Source: Actinomadura sp. CNU-125
GTDB lineage: Bacteria; Actinomycetota; Actinomycetes; Streptosporangiales; Streptosporangiaceae
Direction of reading: 5' to 3'
Assembly (NCBI RefSeq): GCF_001942465.1
Contig: NZ_MKJY01000277.1
Span: 1 to 56,215 of the forward strand
Length of the DNA stretch: 56,215 nucleotides
Within the stretch, counting starts at the first letter, position 1; every line of letters begins with the position of its first letter. Shown here in pieces: positions 1-7,473 of this stretch. The notes beneath the pieces were generated by a model that worked only from the letters and a program-made list of their open reading frames with translations, made no database searches and was not told the origin of the DNA. Position numbers and translations under genes: made by a program.

Positions 1-600
1 TCGCCGGGCCCGCTCGCGGTGGTCGGACGGGGCGTGCCAGACCCGCCCGGCTTGGCACCGCCCATGCCCAGCGGATCCTCGGCCGGACGGCCGTGCGGTG
101 CGTCTCCGCGCGCGCTTGGCTTGTCGGCCTGGCGGGATGCGGACGGTCCGCCGTATGGGGTGCTCGGCCTGCTCGGTGCGGTGGTCGGGCGGGGCGCGTC
201 TGGCAGGGGCGGGTTGGTGCCGCCCATGCCCAGCGGGTCTTCGGCCGGACGAGCGGCGGGCGCAGCGCGCGCTTGGCTTGTCGGCCTGGCGGGATGCGTA
301 CGGCCCGCCGTATGGGGTGTCCTCGCGCGCGCTTGGTGCGGTGGTCGGGCGGGGCGCGTCCGGCCCGCCTGGCTTGGTGCCGCCCATGCCCAGCGGGTCT
401 CGGTCGGACGGGCGTGCGGTGCGTCTCCGCGCGGGCTTGGGGCGGCGGTGGGGTGTGGGGGCCCGCCGTGTGTGCGCGGGGGTTCGGCGAGGAGGTCGAC
501 CTCGCGCGGTGCCGGCCGGGGCGGTGGCCGGGCGGGGCGCGCCAGACCCGCCCGGCTTGGTGCCGTCCATGCCCGGCGGGTCTTCGGGGGGACGGGCGGG
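1..600. repeat. Tandem degenerate repeats of about 160-180 bp encoding DPLGMGG units
   Basis: Four copies of a block containing plus-strand CCCATGCCCAGCGG lie near 61, 223, 383 and 565, spaced 162, 160 and 182 bases apart. On the minus strand they encode variants of DPLGMGGTKPGGSGTPRPTT followed by PYGGPxASRQADKPSAR. The two left copies are in a different minus frame from the two right copies, because one spacer is 5 bases short. The block probably expands and contracts by slippage and may continue past the left edge. Confidence 0.8.
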
Positions 601-1557
601 GTGGTCGTCGGTTTGCGCGGGCACCGGGTCGACGGGGGTTTCGCTCGGGGCCGCGCCGGCGGCGGCGCGGGTTTGCGGGCGCGACGGGCGGACGGGCGCG
701 GCGGGTCGGGGCGTCGGGCTCGAACAGGGCGTGGCGTCCAGGTACGAGGCGCTGGGCAGGCCGGGGTTGACGGCGAGCTGCCACCGCGGGTTGGGCCAGC
801 GGCGGGCGAGCTGGGCCAGGGACGCCTCGCGGTGATGGACGGCCTGGCCCTGCAGCGACCGTTCCATGGCCGCCGGGGAGGTGAACGCCAGGATGAAGGT
901 GCCGTCGCCGAACTGGGCCGTCGCGTACTGGTGGTCGGCGCCGCCGGGGTCGCCCGGGGACGGGAGGTAGAGCGTGGCGCGGGCCAGCAGCTCCAGGTAG
1001 CCGCGCTGGTCGCCCTGCTCGCGGGCGTCGGCGAGGGCGGTTTCGAGGGCGGAGCCGGACGGGCGGTCGGTGCGGCGCTCGCCGCCTTCCGGGATCGCGA
1101 CGGGGATGCCGAGGCCCGGCAGGGCCATCGGGCCGCCGTCCTTGCCGATGCGGGCGGCCTGGTAGACGAGTTCGAGCGGGGAGTCGATGCCGTAGACGTC
1201 GCGGAACGCGCCGACCATGCGGCCCGCGAGCATCGCGCAGGCTTCGAGGCGTTCGGCGGCGGCGCGGCCGTCGCGGTCGCGGCGGCCCGGGTCGCGCACG
1301 TCGAAGTGGTCCCACCAGTTGCGCCGCCGCGCGTCGTCCGGCGGCTCCCAGCCGAGCGAGCGCAGGCGGCGTTCCTGCAGGTGGCCGAGGGGGCGGGGGA
1401 GGAACGCGCTGCCGACGGCCTCGGAGTCCATGCCCTGGTCGGCGCGCATCGCCTGCACGTAGGGCATGCCGGACGGCGCCTGCACGATGATGAACGACCC
1501 CACAGGAAGACGGGAGAGTTCCAGGGTCAGCCGTTTGGCGAAGTCGTTCCAGTCCAC
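1..1557 (-). CDS. TY-Chap/SseB-domain protein with repetitive Pro/Gly tail (partial, C-terminus off left edge)
   Basis: The start is GTG at 1557; an in-frame TGA lies just upstream. Residues 1-140 (beginning VDWNDFAKRLTLELS) resemble the T3SS/YbjN-type chaperone fold (TY-Chap), and residues about 175-270 resemble an SseB N-terminal domain (motifs TSPAAMERSL and WQLAVNPGLPSASYL). Both blocks align with the next gene, so the two are paralogs. Beyond residue 280 the protein turns into a Pro/Ala/Gly-rich tail with repeats of DPLGMGGTKPGG. No stop is found before the window edge; the minus strand has none in any frame from about 1 to 750. The repeat phase shifts between about 245 and 360, so an indel is likely there. 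Families of this type are known as adaptors near secretion or conflict systems; the role here is unknown. Confidence 0.65.
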   Translation of the reverse strand, partial: MDWNDFAKRLTLELSRLPVGSFIIVQAPSGMPYVQAMRADQGMDSEAVGSAFLPRPLGHLQERRLRSLGWEPPDDARRRNWWDHFDVRDPGRRDRDGRAAAERLEACAMLAGRMVGAFRDVYGIDSPLELVYQAARIGKDGGPMALPGLGIPVAIPEGGERRTDRPSGSALETALADAREQGDQRGYLELLARATLYLPSPGDPGGADHQYATAQFGDGTFILAFTSPAAMERSLQGQAVHHREASLAQLARRWPNPRWQLAVNPGLPSASYLDATPCSSPTPRPAAPVRPSRPQTRAAAGAAPSETPVDPVPAQTDDHPARPPEDPPGMDGTKPGGSGAPRPATAPAGTARGRPPRRTPAHTRRAPTPHRRPKPARRRTARPSDRDPLGMGGTKPGGPDAPRPTTAPSAREDTPYGGPYASRQADKPSARCARRSSGRRPAGHGRHQPAPARRAPPDHRTEQAEHPIRRTVRIPPGRQAKRARRRTARPSGRGSAGHGRCQAGRVWHAPSDHRERARR

Positions 1558-1625
1558 TCGGGTCCACTCTCACGTCCGTGGGGGCGGGGGCCCGCCGTAC
1601 CCGGCGGTAGTAAGACGTTAGCGGA

Positions 1626-2803
1626 TCAGTCGCTCCGCGGCGCCGGGACCGCGTCGGCGCGCGCGGGCGCCCACACGCCGCCGACGGCGTCGTAGACGGC
1701 CACCGGGGCCTGGTCGTTGACGCCGTTCCACCGCCACAGCCGGGTGCCGTGCGGCGGCCGGATCGGGACGCCCGCGGGTTCGGCGGGGCGCGGCGGCGCG
1801 CGAGCGGCTCGGGCTCGGGTTCCGGTTCGGGGGCCGTGTCGAAGTAGGGGGTTCCGGCGTCGAGGGCCTTCTGCAGGTCTTCGACGGAGTACGCGTCGAT
1901 CGTCGTCTGCGGGACCTCCTGCTCCCCGTTGACCGACGGCGAGCCGTGCTCGGCGCTGAGCCGGGCGAGGGCGGTGACGTCCAGGAGCACCTCGCTCGGC
2001 AGCCCCGCGTTGATGGCGAGCTGCCAGGACGGGTCGGGCCAGCCGGCCGACAGCGCGGCGAACGACGTCCGCCGGTACAGGCCGGGGTGGCGGTCGCCGG
2101 TGCCGGCGAGGGCGCCGGGGGAGGTGAACACCGTGACGTAGGTGCCGCCGCCGATGGTGATCGTCGGGAGTTCGGCGCGGTCGGGGTCCTCCACGGCGGG
2201 GCCGGTGGCGGGCAGCACGAGGTCGGCGCGGCCGAGGAGGGAGAAGTAGGCGCCGTTGTCGCCGCGCTCCTTGGCGTCGGCGAGCCGCGCCTCCAGCGCG
2301 CCGTCGCCCGCGGGCGCCTCCGCCGCGGTGTCGGGGCGGGCGTCGCGGCGGCGGGTGATCCGGGACGGGTCGGCGATGTCGATGCCGAAGCCGGGCAGTT
2401 CGATCAGCCCGGTGCCGTGCCGGTGGAACGACTCGTACACCAGCTCGGACGGGCGCCGCACGCCCTGGACGTCGCGCAGTGCGGTGACCATCACCTCGGC
2501 GAGCCGCGCGAAGTCGCCGGGCAGGCCGCCGCCGGGCAGTTCGGTCCACCAGTTGCGGGGGGCCGGTTCGGCGGGCGGCCGCCAGCCCGCCTCGCTCATG
2601 ACCTCCTCGTCGGCGGGCGTGAGCAGCAGCGGGCCGACGAGGAAGTTGTTGCTGACGGCCTCCGCGTAGAGCCGGTCGGGCTCGCGCATGGCCTGGACGT
2701 AGTGCCGGCTCTCGTCCCGCTCGCGCACGATGAGGATCGTGTCCCGTTCGAGCGCCGCCAGCTCGCGCGCCAGCCGCCGGCCGAACTCGGACCACTCCAA
2801 CAA
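1626..2803 (-). CDS. TY-Chap/SseB-domain protein, frameshifted near 1800
   Basis: This is a paralog of the preceding gene: WSEFGRRLARELAAL matches the N-terminal TY-Chap block, and FTSPGALAGTGDRH plus WQLAINAGLPSEVLL match the SseB block. TTG at 2803 is chosen because AGGGAG lies at ribosome-binding distance; GTG at 2809 is too close to it. The N-terminal frame runs to an acidic EPEPEPEP linker, then coding continues in another frame as PPRPAEPAGVPIRPPHG and a tidy end RLWRWNGVNDQAPVAVYDAV, stopping at 1626. The shift lies in a GC repeat around 1795-1815 and looks like a 1-base deletion. The short Trp/Tyr-rich C-terminus is absent from the paralog as far as seen. Function is unknown; it probably binds peptides or partner proteins. 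Confidence 0.65.
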
Positions 2804-2899
2804 GATCACTCCCTACGGCCGGGGGCCGGTCTCGCCCCCCGGAGACCGTGCCCGGAAACCGATGATTGTCGCCGGGGACGTCGCGCGCAAACCGGCGCG

Positions 2900-4516
2900 T
2901 CACCCCGGCGGGGGTTCGTGACGCAGCCCACTCAGGGCGTCGCGGAGGGCCCGCGGGTCGCCGCCGTGGTCGTCGAGGACGTCGATGAGGCGGTGCAGGA
3001 TCTCGTGCCGGGGCCAGCCGTCGTCCAGGAGCGCCTGGGCGGTCTCCCACAGGTCGGGGGGATCGCCGTCCCACAGCCGCGCGGTGATGCGCTCGTGGGC
3101 GTCGAGGTGCTCGTCGCCCGCGCTGGGATGCTCGAATTCGAGGATGACGCGGCGGTCGTCCGGGTCGGACGGGTCGAGGACCGACAGGTCGATCGAGCCG
3201 TGCCGTCCCGAACTGCGGTGGGTGCCGGTCAGGAACGGCAGCGCGAACGCGCGCCGGGGGAGCGCTTCGAGGTCGCCGTCGGGCAGCAGCCGCCCGACGA
3301 TCTCGCGGTCGAGCCCGAACGCGGACGGGTCGCGGTAGGCGTCGGCGAACGTCACGGTGGCGTCCCAGACGGCGTCCAGGGTCGCGCGGACGCCCGCGTC
3401 GGGCAGCCCGGTGCGGCGGCCCGCCCACCGCACCCACGCGGCCAGGACGTGCGGGGCGGCCTCCTGCTCGCTGGGGGACAGCAGGACCTTGCGGGGCAGC
3501 CAGTCGAGCAGGAACATCTCGCACTTGACCGGGCTGACCCGCAGCGGACGGCCGAAGTCGTGCTCGCAGCCGTACTCGATGATCCGGTCGACGCAGCGGC
3601 TGGCGGCGGACCGGTCCGACAGGTCCTCGGCCTCGTCGGACGCCAGGAACCGCGCGGCGAGCGTGGCGCGCCGGTCCCGCCCGTACACCGGCGGCTGCGG
3701 GAGGCGGCCGCCGGGCGGGAGGATCCCGGCGCGCGCGCGGACGAACGCGTGGTAGGAGCCGAAGTTGTCGTTCACGGGCGGGTCGTCGACGCCGTTGGTG
3801 AGTTCCAGGGCGCTCTGCAGCAGCGCCTTGGTGTCGCGGGGGTCGAGCTGCTCGAACCGCATCAGCGGGTTGTCGCGGCCCTCGGTGCGGCAGTGGTCGA
3901 GCAGCTTGTCGACCTGCGAGGACACCCACGCGTCCCGCACCATCCCGCTCGCGGGCGGGCGCCCCCGGCGCGCGCCCCGCGGCTCGCCGGGCTCCGGGAC
4001 GGTCTCGGCCTTCGTCCGGTCGACCAGGACGACGAGCGCGTGCCGCTCGGAGCCGCCGTAGGCGTAGACGCAGACGATCGAGTCCTGGTCGCCGTAGACG
4101 TCGCGGGACACGAAGCACTGCTCGGGCGCCACCGTCCCGACCCGGTCGGCCCAGCCCGGACGGGCGACGCCGCGCCGCATCAGCGCCAGCGCCGCGCGTT
4201 CGGCCCGCGCGGCCTGCCGGGGCGTGCCCAGGTAGGCGATGCCGGTCAGCAGGGCGAGCGCGGCGGGCGTCGCGGCCCGCTCGGCGTGCCCGATCAGGGC
4301 CTCGCCGATGACCTCCTCGACGTCGCCGCCGGGGACGCGGTGCCCCCACCACGATCCGAGGATCTCGCTGACGATCAGTTCGGCGTCCAGCGGGCTGCGG
4401 ACGGCCAGCAGTTCGCGGGCGTGGTGCAGCATGCCGTCGAAGATCTCCGCGACCTCGCCCGGGGGATCGTGCTGCGCCGGTTCCCCGGGGGAGCGGTGGC
4501 GGCTGCGGGGATTCAC
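2900..4516 (-). CDS. Conserved actinobacterial protein with DUF1841-like C-terminus
   Basis: This is a 538-residue soluble protein with a GTG start at 4516 behind GGGAAC. I do not recognise a catalytic motif. The N-terminal half is helical and contains GSWWGHRVPGGDVEEVIGEA. The middle has a conserved-looking block VSPVKCEMFLLDWLPRK. The last 70 residues (ERITARLWDGDPPDLW then WPRHEILHRLIDVL) resemble the DUF1841 pattern, in which a His-containing helix follows a W-D-G-D-P-P turn. No signal peptide or membrane segment is visible. It is transcribed with the SseB-type genes but separated from them by about 96 bases, so co-transcription is uncertain. Confidence 0.7.
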   Translation of the reverse strand: MNPRSRHRSPGEPAQHDPPGEVAEIFDGMLHHARELLAVRSPLDAELIVSEILGSWWGHRVPGGDVEEVIGEALIGHAERAATPAALALLTGIAYLGTPRQAARAERAALALMRRGVARPGWADRVGTVAPEQCFVSRDVYGDQDSIVCVYAYGGSERHALVVLVDRTKAETVPEPGEPRGARRGRPPASGMVRDAWVSSQVDKLLDHCRTEGRDNPLMRFEQLDPRDTKALLQSALELTNGVDDPPVNDNFGSYHAFVRARAGILPPGGRLPQPPVYGRDRRATLAARFLASDEAEDLSDRSAASRCVDRIIEYGCEHDFGRPLRVSPVKCEMFLLDWLPRKVLLSPSEQEAAPHVLAAWVRWAGRRTGLPDAGVRATLDAVWDATVTFADAYRDPSAFGLDREIVGRLLPDGDLEALPRRAFALPFLTGTHRSSGRHGSIDLSVLDPSDPDDRRVILEFEHPSAGDEHLDAHERITARLWDGDPPDLWETAQALLDDGWPRHEILHRLIDVLDDHGGDPRALRDALSGLRHEPPPG

Positions 4517-4606
4517 GTTCCCAGCTTGTCAGATTCCGCGCGGCCGGTCTGCGTAACGGCGCCGGTTCGCCCAACGCGGACACGCCGTCCGCCGGGGCCG
4601 CCGCGA

Positions 4607-4864
4607 TCAGCCGTCGACGCCGCCCGGGGAGCGTCCGGACGGGGGCTCGGATTTCAGCATGCCCGTCAGGTGCTCGCGCGCCATCCGCTCGACGCGCGGC
4701 GGGGTGGGTTCGAGCCCGAGGTGGGACATGCGGGCCTGGACGTCGGCCACGCAGCGGAGCACGGCGTCCGGCGGGAAGTCCGCGAACTCGTCCGAGAGCC
4801 GGCGCGCGAGCGCGTCTCCGGCCTCGCCCGGGTGACCGACCGGTGCAGGCAACTGTGCAGGCAT
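4607..4864 (-). CDS. Small three-helix-bundle dimerization-domain protein
   Basis: This 85-residue protein starts with ATG at 4864 behind a good GGAGG site about nine bases upstream; a longer reading frame upstream exists but has no comparable site. The segment LARRLSDEFADFPPDAVL followed by VERMAREHLTGML matches the small actinobacterial three-helix bundle family, which commonly carries a helix beginning with a Phe/Pro-rich turn. These proteins are short, cytoplasmic and of unknown role. It sits alone between the DUF1841-like gene and the cytochrome b gene, all on the minus strand. Confidence 0.65.
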   Translation of the reverse strand: MPAQLPAPVGHPGEAGDALARRLSDEFADFPPDAVLRCVADVQARMSHLGLEPTPPRVERMAREHLTGMLKSEPPSGRSPGGVDG

Positions 4865-5020
4865 CTGCGCACACCTCCGCGCACGGGGTTCCGGCGGGCG
4901 GGGTCGGCCCGTCGGGCGAGGCGCGGCGCGCCACCGCGCGGCCCGCCGCCGATCACCGGCCCGCGGGCCACCGCCCACACCTTGCCTCGATGTCCCATTC
5001 CAGCCTTTTTGCGGGGAGAG

Positions 5021-5749
5021 TCAAGACATGCCGGGTGGTCGTTTCGCAAATTCTGTACCGGTTCGCTCGGGTTCGTCGTCGCCCGCGCCGTCCACCCGTC
5101 CGGCCTGCGCTTTCGCGGCGTCGTCCGCCCACCCCGCGTGGTGCCGCCGGGCCCAGCCGAGGTCGACGCGCCCGGTGCGCATCCCGGTGAGCGCCCCCCG
5201 GTCGCCGAACGCCATCCACAGGTGCCCGGCGGTGACCACCAGGACGATCAGGAAGAGCCAGTCGTGGACGAACGTCGCGCCCGTCCGCCACTCGTCCGGC
5301 CACGGCCCGGGGAACGTGAGGACCTCCCCGGTCCCGAGCATGATCAGGATCGCGCCGGCCGTGAACGACGCGTTCAGCTTCTGGCCCGCGTTGAACTTCC
5401 CCACCGGCAGGATCCCGCGCCCGCCGCGCGCGTCCCGGCGGTCGCGGCGCCGCAGCCACTCCCAGTCGTGCGGCGCGAACCGGTTCAGCCGCCGGACGTC
5501 CGCGCGGAACGCCCGCGACAGCAGCCCGAGCACGATCGGCACGGGCAGCGCGAACCCGCACCACACGTGGACGGTCTTGATCGACTCGCGGCGGCCCACG
5601 AGCGTCGTCAGGAACGGGAAGTACAGCAGCGCCGCGGTCACCAGGCACACCAGCATCAGCAGGGCGGTCGCGTGATGGATCGAACGCTCCGCCATGGAGA
5701 ACCGCACCAGCCACCGCGGGACCGTCGGCTCAGGTGGGGACATCGTCAC
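5021..5749 (-). CDS. Membrane cytochrome b (formate dehydrogenase gamma / FdnI-like)
   Basis: This 242-residue integral membrane protein has four hydrophobic helices, around residues 25-50 (HHATALLMLVCLVTAALLYF), 65-85, 135-155 and 170-195. Histidines that can ligate b-type haem sit in helix 1 (SIHHA), at the start of helix 2 (TVHVWCGF) and in helices 3-4 (FVHDW, AGHLWMAF). This is the layout of the di-haem cytochrome b subunits that pass electrons between quinones and a periplasmic oxidoreductase. Its start overlaps the end of the upstream molybdopterin oxidoreductase gene by 20 bases, so the two are translationally linked and probably form one membrane-anchored enzyme. The C-terminal 40 residues are charged and cytoplasmic. 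Confidence 0.85.
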   Translation of the reverse strand: MTMSPPEPTVPRWLVRFSMAERSIHHATALLMLVCLVTAALLYFPFLTTLVGRRESIKTVHVWCGFALPVPIVLGLLSRAFRADVRRLNRFAPHDWEWLRRRDRRDARGGRGILPVGKFNAGQKLNASFTAGAILIMLGTGEVLTFPGPWPDEWRTGATFVHDWLFLIVLVVTAGHLWMAFGDRGALTGMRTGRVDLGWARRHHAGWADDAAKAQAGRVDGAGDDEPERTGTEFAKRPPGMS

Positions 5750-6434
5750 GTCCGTTCGACCGACCCACCCAGGCGTCGACGTCGTATCCGCGTTCCTCCC
5801 AGTAACCGGGTTCGACCTCGTCGGTGAGTTCGATGCCGTCCAGCCACTTGAGGGACTTGTAGCCGTACATGGGCGCTACGTAAAGGCGCGTGGGCCCGCC
5901 GTGATCGTGCGTGACCGGCCCGCCCTCCATCTGGGTCGCGACCAGAACATCTCTGCGGCGCGCCTGCTCCAGCGTCAGCGACTCGGTGTAGACGCCGTCG
6001 AACGACGTGAACCGCACCGCGCGCGCACGCGGCGACACCCCGACCGCGTCCAGCAGGTCGGGAAGCGCGACGCCCGCCCATTGCACGTCCGCGACGCGCC
6101 AGCCCGTCACGCACTGGAAGTCGCGGGTGAGCGACGTCTGCCGCAGCCGGGCCAGATCCGCCATGCGGAACGCCCGCGGCCGCCGCACCATCCCGCCGAC
6201 CCGCAGCCGGTACGACGCGGCGGTGCGCCGGTCGACGCCCGGCGTCACCGAGTAGTAACGGAAACCGCCCGCCGCGGGGAGGACGTTCTGGATGCTCCCG
6301 ACCGGCGCCAGCGCCCGGCTCACCCGGTCCTGCAGCGACGCGCCCACCGCCACCCCGGCCGCGCCCAGGCCGAGCATGCCCAGGACGATCCGCCGCCCGA
6401 CCGGCGTGCCTTCTACCGACTCCTCCTCGTTCAC
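5730..6434 (-). CDS. Tat-exported molybdopterin oxidoreductase, sulfite-oxidase/MsrP (YedY) fold
   Basis: GTG at 6434 gives a 234-residue protein; an ATG six bases upstream is followed at once by a stop. The N-terminus has twin arginines and a hydrophobic stretch (GRRIVLGMLGLGAAGVAVG), a Tat signal. The body is an oxidoreductase molybdopterin-binding domain: the Mo-ligating cysteine is in DFQCVTGWRVADVQW, and later blocks include VRFTSFDGVYTESL, HGGPTRLYVAP and YKSLKWLDGIELTD. In MsrP-type systems such a subunit pairs with a haem membrane protein, here the overlapping cytochrome b. The substrate cannot be read from sequence; sulfoxides or sulfite are family possibilities. Confidence 0.88.
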   Translation of the reverse strand: MNEEESVEGTPVGRRIVLGMLGLGAAGVAVGASLQDRVSRALAPVGSIQNVLPAAGGFRYYSVTPGVDRRTAASYRLRVGGMVRRPRAFRMADLARLRQTSLTRDFQCVTGWRVADVQWAGVALPDLLDAVGVSPRARAVRFTSFDGVYTESLTLEQARRRDVLVATQMEGGPVTHDHGGPTRLYVAPMYGYKSLKWLDGIELTDEVEPGYWEERGYDVDAWVGRSNGRDDVPT

Positions 6435-6518
6435 GCCCTCATTGGAACAGGACGCGCGGGGGACGAACAGGCCCGTGCGGCCCCACGTAAGACTTCGGAC
6501 AGATCTAAGCTGAGGGGC

Positions 6519-7121
6519 ATGGCCACGAAGGTTCATCTCGCACAGCGGCCGGAGGCCGACGAACTGCTGGGGCGGAGCCCGCTCGCCGCGCTGATCGGCA
6601 TGCTCCTCGACCAGCAGGTGCCGATGGAGTGGGCGTTCTCCGGCCCCCACACCATCATGGAGCGCCTCGGCGCGGACGACCTGGACGCGCACGAGATCGC
6701 CGCCTGCGACCCCGAGCGGTTCGCGGCGCTGCTGTCGGAGAAACCGGCCGTGCACCGGTACCCGGGGTCGATGGCCAAGCGCGTCCAGCAACTGTGCCAG
6801 TACCTCGTGGAGCACTACGACGGGGAGGCCGAGCGGCTGTGGAAGGACGCCGACAGCGGTAAGGAGCTGTTCAAGCGGCTGAACGCGCTCCCCGGTTACG
6901 GCAAGCAGAAGGCGCAGATCTTCGTGGCGCTCCTCGGCAAGCAGTACGGGGTCCGCCCGGACGGCTGGCGCGAGGCCGCCGGCGACTACGGAGCGGAAGG
7001 ATCGCGCCGCTCCGTCGCCGACATCACCGGGCCCGACTCGCTGGCCGAGGTCCGCGCGTTCAAACAGCAGGCGAAGGCCGCGGCCAAGGCCGCCAAGGCG
7101 TCCGCTAAGGCGTCCGAGTAA
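6519..7121 (+). CDS. HhH-GPD-type base-excision repair protein
   Basis: This 200-residue protein starts with ATG at 6519, preceded by TAAGCT seven bases upstream; it may be transcribed without a leader, divergently from the oxidoreductase pair. It matches the actinobacterial HhH-GPD family: LIGMLLDQQVPMEWAFSGP near the N-terminus and a helix-hairpin-helix LNALPGYGKQKAQIFVALLG around residues 128-148. I do not see the usual four-Cys iron-sulfur cluster of endonuclease III, nor an unambiguous catalytic Asp/Lys in canonical spacing. The C-terminal 25 residues are a Lys/Ala-rich tail that could aid DNA binding. The likely role is recognition or excision of damaged bases. Confidence 0.85.
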   Translation: MATKVHLAQRPEADELLGRSPLAALIGMLLDQQVPMEWAFSGPHTIMERLGADDLDAHEIAACDPERFAALLSEKPAVHRYPGSMAKRVQQLCQYLVEHYDGEAERLWKDADSGKELFKRLNALPGYGKQKAQIFVALLGKQYGVRPDGWREAAGDYGAEGSRRSVADITGPDSLAEVRAFKQQAKAAAKAAKASAKASE

Positions 7122-7297
7122 GGCGCCCCGGCAGGGCGGACGGCCGGACGGCGCGGCCCCGCGCCCGCGCGGACTCGCCGAAGGACCCGAGATGCCCTCG
7201 TTCGGCGCCCGCGCACCGTTAACATTCCCTACTCGCCGACCCGATGGAGCGCCGCCGGCGCGCCGCGGGACGGCGCACGAGCCCGAGGAGGTCGCCC

Positions 7298-7366
7298 ATG
7301 GCCGGAGGACGACGATGTCACCGGGGGTTCCGCAGGCGGCCGACCATCGGGATGATGAGTACCTGA
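7298..7366 (+). CDS. Possible 22-residue mini-ORF upstream of the PP2C gene
   Basis: ATG at 7298 follows AGGAGG at ideal spacing and the frame ends with TGA at 7366. The product would be short and basic (MAGGRRCHRGFRRRPTIGMM). The support is only the ribosome-binding site and position, about 100 bases before the phosphatase gene; the arginine-rich composition is also what GC-rich chance frames give. It could be a leader peptide or nothing. Confidence 0.25.
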   Translation: MAGGRRCHRGFRRRPTIGMMST

Positions 7367-7391
7367 CTCCGACCGGTGTTGTGATGGAGGC

Positions 7392-7426
7392 GGGAGCGCT
7401 AACCTGCTCCCATTCACTCATAGTGA
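7392..7426 (+). promoter_or_regulatory. Two inverted repeats in the PP2C promoter region
   Basis: GGGAGC (7392-7397) pairs with GCTCCC (7406-7411) across eight bases, enclosing a -10-like TAACCT. Immediately after it TCACT (7414-7418) pairs with AGTGA (7422-7426). They lie 50-80 bases ahead of the phosphatase start and are candidate operators or a promoter; no regulator can be assigned. Confidence 0.35.
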
Positions 7427-7473
7427 TGAAAACTTGCCGCGCGTACGGGATCTTCGGGGCGGAGGTGGTGTCC

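Larger units (their letters stand above)
7122..7473. other. 352-bp gap between the HhH-GPD and PP2C genes: hairpin, possible mini-ORF, promoter elements
   Basis: This gap holds a GC hairpin at 7150-7165 (seven-base stem, two-base loop; weak terminator candidate), a 22-codon reading frame at 7298-7366 with a strong AGGAGG seven bases upstream, and two small inverted repeats near the phosphatase start. I see no longer gene that resembles a known family; the minus-strand frame at 7229-7417 looks like a shadow. Confidence 0.6.

Noticed and set aside
1..700. Possible plus-strand genes in the left-end repeats
   Set aside because: Both strands are open there because of extreme GC; only the minus frame continues from a gene with recognisable domains.
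1626..4934. A 1,102-codon minus-strand open frame spanning the SseB, DUF1841-like and small-helix genes
   Set aside because: Its middle is Arg/Pro/Ala-rich shadow translation; only its last 60 codons are real, as the C-terminus of the frameshifted SseB-type gene.
1946..5827. A 1,293-codon plus-strand open frame
   Set aside because: It is antisense to several minus-strand genes with recognisable domains and good starts; long stop-free antisense frames are expected at this GC content.
7229..7417. 62-codon minus-strand frame before the PP2C gene
   Set aside because: No ribosome-binding site, low-complexity Ser/Pro/Arg composition, and it overlaps the promoter elements of the plus-strand gene.
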